Source: Panulirus ornatus (taxonomy: Eukaryota; Arthropoda; Malacostraca; Decapoda; Palinuridae). Taken from it: DNA of 64,000 nt. The position numbers were made by a program, and so were the translations under genes. Below the pieces are notes generated by a model that was not told the DNA's origin, ran no database searches, and saw nothing but the letters and a program-made list of their open reading frames with translations. Where the stretch lies: assembly GCF_036320965.1 (NCBI RefSeq), contig NC_092235.1, positions 4,981,342-5,045,341 on the forward strand, in the 5' to 3' direction. Positions 13,372 through 22,914 of this stretch are shown here, one piece after another (position 1 is the first letter of the stretch; every line of letters starts with the position of its first letter).

Positions 13372-13461
<90 letters not shown>
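13372..13461. repeat. (AT)n microsatellite
   Basis: Ninety bp of TA. It joins the broken 5' end of RTE copy 1 to the tail of a tRNA-like SINE. Confidence 0.97.
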
Positions 13462-13462
<1 letters not shown>

Positions 13463-13464
<2 letters not shown>

Positions 13465-13545
13465 AACTTCCAACAGCCAGGATCGAACCCGGGACCCCTG
13501 TGGAACAGGCGGAGAAAGACAGGTGTAGCCACTTTTGCTCACCAA
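13463..13545 (-). mobile_element. tRNA-derived SINE, minus copy (partial)
   Basis: The minus strand reads GGTTCGATCCTGGCTGTTGG, a clear Pol III B box, then a short tail entering (TA)n. Its partner at 13600-13690 faces the other way. Confidence 0.75.
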
Positions 13546-13599
13546 CGTGAGACGAAGGGTATTCGAGTACATAGTATTCGAATAGTTATTTTTCTATTA

Positions 13600-13690
13600 G
13601 GGGCGATCATAGTCTAGCGGTAGCGTTCCCGCCTGTTGCACAGGGGTTCCGGGTTCGATCCTGGCTGTTGGAGGTGTGTGTTTCATGAAA
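13600..13690 (+). mobile_element. tRNA-derived SINE, plus copy
   Basis: The head looks like a tRNA: A box near TAGTCTAGCGGTAGCG, an anticodon-arm-like CCGCCTGTTGCACAGG, and B box GGTTCGATCC. The acceptor stem does not close, so it is not scored as a tRNA gene. A ggtgtgtgtttcatg tail leads to (TA)n at 13716-13747. Confidence 0.75.
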
Positions 13691-13715
13691 GTGCGCGTTC
13701 GTATGCACTTAGTTC

Positions 13716-13750
<35 letters not shown>

Positions 13751-14397
13751 CATATATGTATATATTCCTATGCGTCCACGAGGAAAGTGGAACACGATAA
13801 GTTCCCAAGTGGACTTTCGTGTAATAATGGCATGCAAGTATGAAAGATAGAATATGAAAGACAAAGACAGTGGACAAGTGTAATGTGTTCTGTGTCCTTG
13901 ATAACCATTTGATGTGACTCCTTCAGATAAGGTCCAAACCGCCAGTAGTGAAGATGTACAAAGGATAATAGAACGGTGTACGTACGTACGTACGTAGTGT
14001 GAGTATCTTGACTGATAGAAAGTACTGAAAGCGGCAGGAAGTAGTGAGATATTGTATTGTGCTTCGTACAAGACTGGCGGGCGACTCCGTCCTTCGTGCT
14101 GTGCCACACACAGTCTGGTGATTGTCGGGATGTGTAGCCATAATGTTTGATGTTATGACCATTAGTGAAGCATCATGTGATGTTTACTATCACAACATCG
14201 GCTTCTTCCTCCTCCTCCAGGAGAGTGGCAATCAGGTGGCGGTTATTGTGGTAGCCCGGCATGTGCAATTGTAAGATTTCAAGCAACATTGAGAAAATGG
14301 GACACATTATAAAGAGTTCCATAATTTCTCTAATTCTTCCCCAAATTCATGTGGACCTGCAACGCTGAAAATGTTGAAATACCGCTGGTGTAGAGGG
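13716..14397. other. No gene recognised; (TA)n and (GTAC)n tracts
   Basis: Begins with a TA tract (13716-13747) and contains a short (GTAC)n run near 13978-13995. Overlapping frames to 132 codons show no domain. Confidence 0.5.
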
Positions 14398-15062
14398 AGG
14401 GAGAGGCAGGCCTGGGATGAGAGTGAGGCTTTGTAGGAGAGAAAGGCTCGGGATGAGAGAGGCTGAACACAAGATGTTTGGCCGGAGAGTGAGGCTTTGA
14501 AGGAAAGAGAGGCTTGGGATGAGGGTTGGGTTGTACCAGAGAGAGAGGCTTGGGATGAGGGTTGGGTTGTACCAGAGAGAGAGGCTTGGGATGAGGGTTG
14601 GTTTGTACCAGAGAGAGAGAGGCTTGGGATGAGGGTTGCTTTGTACCAGAGAGAGAGAGGCTTGGGATGAGGGTTGGGTTGTACCAGAGAGAGAGAGGCT
14701 TGGGATGAGGGTTGGGTTGTACCAGAGAGAGAGGCTTGGGATGAGGGAGTCTGAACATGAGATAGGTTTGTGAGGAATGAGGATTTGAAAGAGAGAGAGA
14801 CTTTATGTGAGAAAGGAAGGACAGGCGGAGGAGGCTTGGGACGAGAGTCAGGCAGGACAGGAGAGAGAGGCTTGGGACGAGAGTCAGGCTGGACAGGAGA
14901 GAGAGGCTTGGGACGAGAGTCAGGCAGGACAGGAGAGAGAGGCTTGGGACGAGAGTCAGGCAGGACAGGAGAGAGAGGCTTGGGACGAGAGTCAGGCAGG
15001 ACAGGAGAGAGAGGCTTGGGACGAGAGTCAGGCAGGACAGGAGAGAGAGGCTTGGGACGAGA
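14398..15062. repeat. Two related ~36-bp minisatellites
   Basis: The first block (about 14455-14750) repeats gagagaggcttgggatgagg with gttgggttgtaccaga; the second (14833-15062) repeats gagagaggcttgggacgaga with gtcaggcaggacag, 36 bp each, six copies. Both share the gagagaggcttggga core, so one array likely arose from the other. ORFs on both strands are repeat artefacts. Confidence 0.93.
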
Positions 15063-16243
15063 GTAGAGAAGTGAATCTTCATAACTTATCCTTCAATAAA
15101 AAAGGGTTGTCTTTCTCCACTCAGTTGGAATGGTAAAATAGTTGAAAATAACAAGTTGATGAATTTATGGTTTTAGTGTGGCAAAACCTGAACTGATTTT
15201 AAGGTTACACATGAAAGAAGATTAACATTTCAGAAGGTTGAAGGAAGATGAATATAAATGTCATCATTGATAGCCTATTAGACTCATTAGAAGCCTCGAT
15301 AGATGAATGTTCTTGTTATTTTTATTAAGAATGAGGATGAATTAGTAATTAAGGCACACGGCGCTAATATCTTTGGTTACTGAGCAATTATGTTTTGCAC
15401 TGGTGTTATATTAAAGAACTAGAGTATGAGTGAGGGAGTGAGATGTGGAGATTATATATCATTGTGAGTTATTACATAAAGTGATCGTGATGAACGTTAC
15501 GAAGATCAGGCAAACTATGAGGCTCATTATTCCTACATCAAATATAATAATGTCAATCATTCCAGTAATCTTACCATAATTGACCTCTTCCATCTAGGCA
15601 GCCTTCCTCCCTTCCTCTTATCTTCTCCAGAACAAACCTGGTTCATTGTTGTGAGAGACGATAGTGTTTACTAAACTCTTCCTGTGACCAACATGTAAAT
15701 GGTGTGACTGACCACCACACCTTACCTCACCTACTTCCTCCACCTGATCAATGTGCATCACTCCTTCCATTGCTCACTTCCATAATAGAATTAACGTTTC
15801 TACTACAAATGACAAGATTCACTTGGCCATGTTTGTTAACATCAGAGCAATAATCTTGAAGACCGACCATTCCTCACTATTGACCTTTAAGGCAGGAATC
15901 ATTATTTTCCTCAAACTATCAATTGCTATTTATGTGGGGTCGGTCGACTGTGGCTCCGGAGGGGTAAGCGACAACACAGACTCTGGTGGAGTTCCAGTAA
16001 TGATGTTACTGAGTCAGTCGGGCACACACCACTGTGGTACACCTGGTGATATTTTGTTTGTCTTAACTAAGTCGATAAGTGGAAAACTGAGCAGCAGTTT
16101 ACCTGCTTAGCTTGTGTACTTGTTCATGGATTGTTGATGACTTTCACAATGATAGGTATAGGACTGGTCTTATATCTCTGTGTTCCAGCTGTGATTGGTA
16201 CAAGTCGAGTGTACTGACGAACGGCGGTGCGGGGGGATGAGGA
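15063..16243. other. No gene recognised
   Basis: Mixed-composition sequence. A 119-codon plus frame (15751-16110) has no domain or promoter that I can identify; it could be an exon but I cannot support that. Confidence 0.45.

Positions 16244-16319
<76 letters not shown>
16244..16319. repeat. (GA)n microsatellite
   Basis: About 76 bp of pure GA, a polypurine tract on the plus strand. Confidence 0.97.
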
Positions 16320-16320
<1 letters not shown>

Positions 16321-16599
16321 CATTGTGCCGGGGGTGGAGGTGATGGGGGTTAGCTGGTGGTGTTGGTGGGGTGGACGTGGTCAGCCAGATGAGCACATCT
16401 TGGTAGATGGTGTGAGATGGACCCATGAGGATTGTGTGTGTTGTGTTCTGTATTGTGTCCAGCTGGTGCCTGTGTGTGTGTGTGTGTGTGGCTCTAGTTA
16501 GTCAGGAGGACCTGGCTGGGGCGCGGCTCAGGTACAATAAAGATGGTATAGACATTTTTGAGCTTGAATAGTGACGTCAGTCGGCGGTGAAGGTAGAGA

Positions 16600-17110
16600 C
16601 AGTATGAGGAAGATTTGATGATAGAGTGAATGTGTTGAAAATGAAATGTCTGAGGACATGTGGTGTGACGCGGGTTGATCCAGTAAGTAATGATAGGGTA
16701 AGAGAGATGTGTGATGATAAATAGAGCATGGTTGACAGAGCTGAAGAAGGTGTACTGAAATGGTTTAGACATTTGGAGAGAGTGAGTGAGGGGAGGTTAA
16801 AGGAGGATACATGTGTCAGAAGTGTAGGGGACAAGAATAGGGCGACCATATTGGAGATGGATGGAGAAAGTGAAAAAGGGTTTGAGTGATCAGGGCCTGA
16901 ATATGCTCAAGGTCACGTGAGAGGCGTATATAGGATAAAGTGAACTGGGGCGATGTGATTTACAGGGGACGACCTGCTATCAGTGAACTGAAGCAGGACA
17001 TATGAATCAAATGGGGTAAACCACGGACAGGGTTGTAGGACCTGGTTGTGGAGTGTGGGCTGTGTTTTCGTTGCATTACATATGAGAGGTAAGGAATGTA
17101 TGTGAGGGTA
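16600..17110 (+). mobile_element. Old RTE LINE fragment (C-terminus and 3' UTR)
   Basis: Plus strand gives a heavily mutated version of the RTE C-terminal region: MKCLRT, VSNDRVREMCDD, RAEEGVLKWFRHLERVSE, then the 3' UTR words ggggtaaaccac and cctggttgtgga. Many stops and indels show that it is much older than copies 1-3. Confidence 0.8.
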
Positions 17111-17199
17111 TGAAGCATTATCTTATGTTCCTGGTGCTATCTCGATACTGTGGACAACGGTGAACAGAACATCGTAGACACAGAGTTTAAAAGGCCATA

Positions 17200-17745
17200 T
17201 TATGAATGGTAGCCAGGGAATGAATGGCCCAGCTAAATGGAAGGATTTAAAAGTTCGCGTTAAGTGATGGACTTCAATAGAATGTACAAACTTCCTTTCC
17301 AGTAACTGAACTAAAGCTTATGTGTATTTCCAGAGACGGAGTTTGATGGTTCATTATATAAAGACAGACTTCAAAGGATATCCTTGAATTAAGTGACTAT
17401 AATTTTTTTCAATTAAATGAGACATTTCCTAAAACAGCTGCAATTTGACGGAGTTTAAAAGTTCGCAGTTGTTTGAGAGAATTTTAAAGTTATTGACGGG
17501 ATCAAAAGTTTGAGTTTCAATGACGCTTTGCACAAATTTTCGTTTAAATGATATACTTTCAAGGTTTGTCTTTATATAATGTAGTTTAAAAGTCTCTGAT
17601 CAAATAACGCAGCTGAAATGATAACGCTCAAATACTGACGCTTAAATGTTCCTGAATAAATGACGGAGTTGAATGGATGGATTTTAAGTTCGCGTTTGTG
17701 GGAGGAATTTTGAAAAATTGTGTTTAAATGTCAGAGTTTAAATGA
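17200..17745. repeat. Degenerate tandem repeat, about 25-35 bp period
   Basis: The words aatgacggagtttaaa, aaaagttcgcgtt and gtttaaatga recur about ten times with irregular spacing. The consensus is roughly tttaaatgacggagtttaaa plus agttcgcg. I read it as an ancient minisatellite. Confidence 0.65.
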
Positions 17746-18107
17746 TCATATGTACCAGGTTGACCAGATGGCGGTAGTGTGTAGACATAGCCATACCAGG
17801 TCGTATTTATCATCATTAAAGTCACCTTCCTTACTTACTTATGGCGGCGATGAAATTCACTGGTTCTTGATTGTGCACCAATTAACCTATCAGATAATGG
17901 TACAATGTTTGCCTGGTGTTGCATATATCACGTCTGTTGTTGAAACACAAGAATGCCAGGTGACTTTGGGAGTGGATGATAATGTAAAGATCAATATAAA
18001 TGTGGGAAATCTTGAACCGCCATCACCAGACACAACACATGTTTGGATCTGGCGGGGGGAGGGACTTGCCTGTGACGTCACGATGCCCCGCCTCCAGCCT
18101 GGCGCCG

Positions 18108-18164
<57 letters not shown>

Positions 18165-18269
18165 ACTTTAATCATTATCACGTGAGTCTTTTGAGGAAGG
18201 ATTTGTACACTCGTGTTGCCCCGTCTCTTAACCTTGTAAGTGTAAAATATGTTTTCACTCCTGTGTGCG

Positions 18270-18307
<38 letters not shown>

Positions 18308-18897
18308 GACACACACACACATAACCTATAATATTATCTAGTATTTTCTTCAGACGGATATCTTACATCTTGATTATAAAAGCCAAAGAAAAATTTATAA
18401 AAACATATACATATATTTCCACACGTGTAGATATATGTTATGTATTGAAATGTGGCGGAAAAATTCCTTATATATTAACAAACGTGATTGAGGACGTAAA
18501 GAATCTGGTACAAACATAATGGTTATTGTGATAAATTATTTATCTATGATAAATATGTATTGTGTTGCATTATAATGGTTGTTCAGAACCAAGGTTCTTA
18601 AACCTGAATCAGTGAAATACTATCAGAAATAGAAAACCTGTTAAACATAAACATTTATATTGATTAACCACAGAATATATTTTCCTCTGGGTATGTAAAA
18701 TAAAATACAGTACAGGGAGTTAGTTTGAGGAAGAGTATTTCATATTTTAACAAAATATTTACCTGTAATAGCGTCCCTTATCTTTCGTCATCATTTCTTA
18801 TGTTTACTATCAAGAAATGTCTTTTATCTAACATAAAAATTCTGTCTAGGTATTTGATTAATGTTCTCCAAGGATGAGCTACATGCCACACGTGGTC
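17746..18897. other. No gene recognised; (GT)n and (CA)n tracts
   Basis: (GT)n at 18112-18161 and (CA)n at 18272-18322 lie ~110 bp apart and are inverted relative to each other, so they could pair. The 203-codon plus frame (17720-18331) runs through both tracts and has no domain. Confidence 0.55.
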
Positions 18898-19016
18898 AGG
18901 TCACAGTGGTGGTGGTCAGGTCAGTGGGCGGTGTGTGTGTGTGTGTGTGTGTGTGTGTAGCCCCTGGGTTCATGTTGGCCACAGCCACCCACCGGCCGGT
19001 GGTCAGGTCAGTGGGC

Positions 19017-19049
<33 letters not shown>

Positions 19050-19170
19050 CCCCTGGGTTCATGTTGGCCACAGCCACCCACCGGCCGGTGGTCAAGTCAG
19101 TGGGCGGTGTGTGTGTGTGTGTGTGTAGCCCCTGGGTTCATGTTGGCCACACCCACCCACCGGCCAGCCG
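18898..19170. repeat. ~90-bp minisatellite with embedded (GT)n, 3 copies
   Basis: Each unit has ggtcaggtcagtgggcg, a GT run of varying length, then tagcccctgggttcatgttg and gccacagccacccaccggcc. The units differ mainly in the GT length. Confidence 0.92.
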
Positions 19171-19408
19171 GGTGGTAGTTTATAACTAAGACTGGTAGTT
19201 TCACATGCCACTTGGAGTGTCCCTCACTACAGAACTTGAGCAGCTCTTATCCTGAGGTGGAGCAGTTGATCCTCTCCACCAGGCTGGTACACTTGGTCTG
19301 CACCAGGTGGCTCCCTCCTGGTCATCCTGAGTGGTTGGTTGCTGTGTGGGATTTAATGACCATTGACTTGTGAAGGTCATTAGACCAGCCATCATTTGAT
19401 CATCTGAT

Positions 19409-19508
19409 NNNNNNNNNNNNNNNNNNNNNNNNNNNNNNNNNNNNNNNNNNNNNNNNNNNNNNNNNNNNNNNNNNNNNNNNNNNNNNNNNNNNNNNNNNNN
19501 NNNNNNNN
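19409..19508. other. Assembly gap (100 N)
   Basis: Exactly 100 N, a conventional unknown-size gap. It cuts spacer copy S2, whose missing part should hold the (AT)n tract. Confidence 0.99.
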
Positions 19509-20093
19509 AAAATGCGGTAATTCCACTTCACTACCCCTAACTACTAGTTATTTTACTTGTGATTTTACGGCTAAGATTTTCATCCTCTGAGCGAAGCCAT
19601 ACAATAATTGTCCTTATCTACTCTGAGCATTGATATCCTCCTGATGATCAAGATTGCTGTTTTGGTTGTCCGTTTCCCTTGTTAACTGCTGCGCCTCACT
19701 GCACACCTTACATGAGTGCCTTCCACAGTATTAGGACAGCTGCTGGGCCTCACTGTAGCTACTTCTGGGACGGTTGCCAATCTCCTCGTATTCCCTCATG
19801 ACCACAGCGCCAAACCGACTCCCGCCATCAGGCCGAGACGCACAAACATTCTGACAAAATTGAGACAAACGCTGTCGCGTCAGTTTTTGACATCAAGTAA
19901 ATTTATACGACGGTTACGTTCAAGATGCTTGGTTTTTCGTTCATGGATTGAACAGAAGCAACCAACGATGGTTGCTACTGCCCAATCCATGAAGTCCCCC
20001 CCCACCACGGAAAGGTAACCAAGCTTCGGGGGGGATGGGTGTTTACCCTGACGCCAACGGAGAAACTCAATATTAGTGCAGAGATCTTTTCCT
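19509..20093 (-). repeat. Spacer S, copy S2 (truncated by gap)
   Basis: Minus-strand copy of 44060-44640. It starts at 20072 with the TATTGAGTTTCTCCG junction just downstream of wH-B1 and runs into the assembly gap. The hairpin is conserved at 19941-19992. Confidence 0.88.
19941..19992 (-). other. Conserved long hairpin in spacer S (copy 2)
   Basis: Same 52-base near-palindrome as at 6512-6563, here on the minus strand, with loop-side bases AACGATGG on the plus strand. Confidence 0.85.
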
Positions 20094-20265
20094 CGGTAAA
20101 GAAAGTGTAGCCGGACTCCGCCCTCATGAGGTTACTGCACGACAGCAAAGATCACGCTTTGGTAGGCTGTGCTATAGGCAGCACAGCTCCGTCAAAGATC
20201 TCACTCCATAAGTGAACTTATATAGATTCCTTTTTTAATATTTTGTCTTGTCTATAAGGAACTCA

Positions 20266-20982
20266 TCATTTCTTCTCCAGTGAGAGCAAAAAATCATCGA
20301 GAAATTCATTTGCTTCCTCAATATCAGGATCTTGTGGCTCTGTGTGGGGGACGGGGCTGGTGGGCTGTGTGTCTGGCTGTGTCTGGAGAGCGGGGCTGGT
20401 GGTCTCTGTGACTGGTTGTGTCTGGGGAGCGGGGCTGGTGGTCTCTGTGACTTGCTGTGTCTGGGGAGCGGGGCTGGTGGTCTCTGTGACTTGCTGTGTC
20501 TGGGAAGCGGGGCTGGTGGTCTCTGTGGCTGGCTGTGTCTGGAGATCAGGGGAAGTCTTGGGTATAAATTTCAATATACTGTGAGCGATATCGTCTCTCA
20601 ACCGATTCCTCTCGATCTTCTCTTGCACGGCCTTCATGATACGTTTGGGCGGCTTTCTCCATTTTCTTTGCATTTCAGTTGGTGATCCTGCGCCATCGAG
20701 CCACATGATACCAGAATAGTATCGTTCCTGTTTCCCAACGGGTCCAATCTTGGTGTCACACATGATGCCGAGGGAACCCAAATGGCGGCCGATGTTTACG
20801 TTGGAAGCCACGGGCTCGTTATGTATCTTGCAGTAACTTTCATACCGTTGCTGCAGCTCTTTCCTGCTGATAAGGTACCGCTTCATAGTAATAGTCTTTC
20901 CCTTCATTTGAACGAAGGTATTCATGAAACTAACAAAGGAAGCCTTTCCTTTGTAATCCCGTTTGTAGTAACAGAAGGCCAT
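20266..20982 (-). CDS. Winged-helix DNA-binding protein, type B, with acidic tail (wH-B1)
   Basis: Intact ORF of 238 codons and the best-preserved member of the family. Residues ~13-97 match the RFX/Pox_D5-like winged helix of wH-A1: SRKELQQRYESYC, NVNIGRHLGSLGI, and a wing with IGPVGKQERYYSGIMWL. Residues ~108-135 are basic and helical (RKPPKRIMKAVQEKIERNR). Residues ~150-205 hold TQxxTETTSPA repeats of 11 residues. The last ~20 residues (EEANEFLDDFLLSLEKK) mix acids with bulky hydrophobics, as in acidic transactivation domains. A sequence-specific transcription activator is a plausible reading, but it is inference. The promoter lies at 21141-21200 and spacer S follows. Confidence 0.75.
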   Translation of the reverse strand: MAFCYYKRDYKGKASFVSFMNTFVQMKGKTITMKRYLISRKELQQRYESYCKIHNEPVASNVNIGRHLGSLGIMCDTKIGPVGKQERYYSGIMWLDGAGSPTEMQRKWRKPPKRIMKAVQEKIERNRLRDDIAHSILKFIPKTSPDLQTQPATETTSPASQTQQVTETTSPAPQTQQVTETTSPAPQTQPVTETTSPALQTQPDTQPTSPVPHTEPQDPDIEEANEFLDDFLLSLEKK

Positions 20983-21140
20983 TGAAGACGTGGACTGGGT
21001 CAGGCGAAGTTACACAGACTAACAAGACAGTCCTATAATCAATGGTCCTGTATCAGCACTGAACTCGAAATACGTCAGAACGACAATTTCAACCCTGGGC
21101 TGGAGGGCCAACTGATGATATTCTCACGTCTTGCTCAACC

Positions 21141-21200
21141 AAGTAACCTCGGTTAGACCTTGTTTATATTTAAGATATAGTGAAGTTAATATAGTGAAGC
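21141..21200 (-). promoter_or_regulatory. Core promoter of wH-B1
   Basis: Minus strand: two CTTCACTATAT boxes (about 21173-21185 and 21188-21199), an AAATATAAAC stretch, then caaggtc and the palindrome TAACCGAGGTTA leading into GGTTACTT (21141-21148). The gap from CTATATCT to GGTTACTT is 24 nt. The region is conserved at wH-B2. Confidence 0.65.
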
Positions 21201-21250
21201 TTGATGTTTCTATTTATATGTAAGGTGCAATGTAGTTTATATAAGGTTCA

Positions 21251-21287
21251 CCTTCCAGATGGGTTCCTGACATACCAACTTACATTC

Positions 21288-21378
<91 letters not shown>

Positions 21379-21412
21379 TGTAAATTGGTATATCAGGAAT
21401 CCATCTGAAAGG
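21251..21412. repeat. ~40-bp inverted arms around (TA)n
   Basis: The left arm (21251-21292) and the complement of the right arm (21373-21412) agree in CCTT.CAGATGG.TTCCTGA, ATACCAA.TTACATTCA with only a few transitions. About 80 bp of TA lie between. The whole could extrude as a cruciform. Confidence 0.9.
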
Positions 21413-21429
21413 CAATATATGTCCAAAGA

Positions 21430-21880
21430 AAGATATTTATGAAGATGTAGTGAAGATGGCCTTGATCAAGATAAAGGCCACTGATAATGAAAACGAGATG
21501 ACTGTGAGGATGTAGTGAAGATACATTTTTATTAAGGTAGAGTTAAGTGCTGTGAAAGTGGCTTGACTATAAGGATGTAGTGAAGATGGCCTTTCACCAA
21601 AAAATACGCTAGTGATATTGAAAATATGATGATTATGAAGAAGTAGTGAAGATGGCTTTTATCAAGATAGAGGCCAATGATATTGAAAATTAGATAAGTA
21701 TAAGGATGTAGTGAAGATAGTCTTTGACCAAGATAAACGTCATCGATGATGAAAACAAGATGACTGTGAAGTTGTAGTGAAAATAACCTTAAACCACAGA
21801 AAAGCCATTGATATTCAAAATGATTGTGAGGATGTAGTGAAGATGGCGTTTGACCATGAAAAACGCCAGTGATGTTGAAA
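21430..21880 (-). repeat. Degenerate array with GTAGTGAAGATGG core
   Basis: About eight units of ~60-90 bp, each with ggatgtagtgaagatggc and then words such as ccaagataaacgccatgat and gatattgaaaat. It lies upstream of wH-B1 and in the gene's sense reads CCATCTTCACTACATCC, an echo of the promoter word CTTCACTATAT. Candidate upstream regulatory repeat; function unknown. Confidence 0.75.
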
Positions 21881-22070
21881 ATAGCATCTTAATAAGCCAA
21901 AATAAACAACTAACGATCAAATCAAATAATTAATTCAAAAGATAGGGTAAGGAACCAGAAATAAAAGTCTTAGAAAGTCCAACAAATAACACCTAAACGA
22001 AAAAAACCTAAAAGAAATTAGATGGAATATTTCCTATGTATGTCCATTATTGTGTTTATATATGAATATA

Positions 22071-22071
<1 letters not shown>

Positions 22072-22140
<69 letters not shown>
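22072..22140. repeat. (AT)n microsatellite
   Basis: Sixty-nine bp of TA. It acts as the 3' tail of the adjoining minus-strand SINE. Confidence 0.96.
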
Positions 22141-22142
<2 letters not shown>

Positions 22143-22375
22143 TTTTCTTTTAAACTATTCGCCATTTCCCGCGTTAGCGAGGTAGCATTAAGAACAGAGG
22201 ACTGGGCCTTTTTTGGAATATCCTCATCTGGCCTCCTCTGTTCCTTCTTTTGGAAAATTGAAAAAAAAAACGAGAGGGGAGGATTTCCAGTCCCCCGCTC
22301 CCTCCCCTTTTAGTCGCCTTCTACGACACGCATGGAATACGTGGGAAGCATTCTTAATCCCCCATCCCCAGGGAT
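22141..22375 (-). mobile_element. SINE with RTE-like 3' end, copy 1
   Basis: About 235 bp. Sense strand (minus here): 5' TATCCCTGGGGATGGGGGAT, a GC-rich body with GCGACTAAAAGGGGAGGGAG, a T-run, GAACAGAGGAGG, and 3' CGCTACCTCGCTAACGCGGG with an A-rich end into (AT)n. The last block matches the 3' end of the RTE LINE here. No tRNA boxes are seen in the head. Confidence 0.85.
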
Positions 22376-22382
22376 AAATATA

Positions 22383-22640
22383 TATATGTACAATCCCAGG
22401 GGATAGGGGAGAAAGAATACTTCCCAAGTATTCCCTGCGTGTTGTAAAAGGCGACTAAAAGGGAAGGGAGTGGGGGGCTGGAAATCCTCCCCTCTCGTTT
22501 TTTTTTTTTTTTTTAATTTTCCAAGAGAAGGAAGAGAGAAGGGGGCCAGATGAGGATATTCCCGCAAAGGCTTAGTCCTCTGTTCTTAACGCTACCTCAC
22601 TAACGCGGGAAATGGTGAATAGTATGAAAGAAAAAAAAAG
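22383..22640 (+). mobile_element. SINE with RTE-like 3' end, copy 2
   Basis: Same element in plus orientation, head-to-head with copy 1 and separated by a few bases of TA. Its end reads cgctacctcactaacgcggg, then gaaagaaaaaaaaag and a short TA run. Confidence 0.85.
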
Positions 22641-22664
22641 ATATATATATAAAGTATGAATAAA

Positions 22665-22910
22665 TGTGGCGGGGTGGCGACGAGAATGAATAAAAGCAGT
22701 AAGTATGAAGTATGTACATGTGTATAAGTATATGTATGTGTATGTATGAATATGTATAGGTTGAAATGCATAGGTATGTATATGGGCGTTTCTGCACGTG
22801 TATATGTATACATGTGTATGTGGGAGGGTTGGCCCATTCTTTCGTGTGATTCCTTTCGCTGCCTCGCTAACGCGGGATACAGCGAGAAATTATAATTAAA
22901 TAAAGTATAC
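22665..22910 (+). mobile_element. RTE 3' UTR fragment
   Basis: Matches 28950-29165 of RTE copy 2: gtggcgacgagaatgaataa, aggtatgtatatgggcg, ttggcccattctttcgtgtg and the terminal hairpin gcctcgctaacgcggg. No coding sequence. It abuts the 5' end of a Jockey element; the same junction recurs at 63785-63862. Confidence 0.8.
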
Positions 22911-22914
22911 AAGT

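Noticed and set aside
15751..16110. 119-codon ORF as a host exon
   Set aside because: No domain, splice signals or second copy that I can support from sequence alone.
17720..18331. 203-codon ORF
   Set aside because: Runs through (GT)n and (CA)n tracts and has no recognisable domain.
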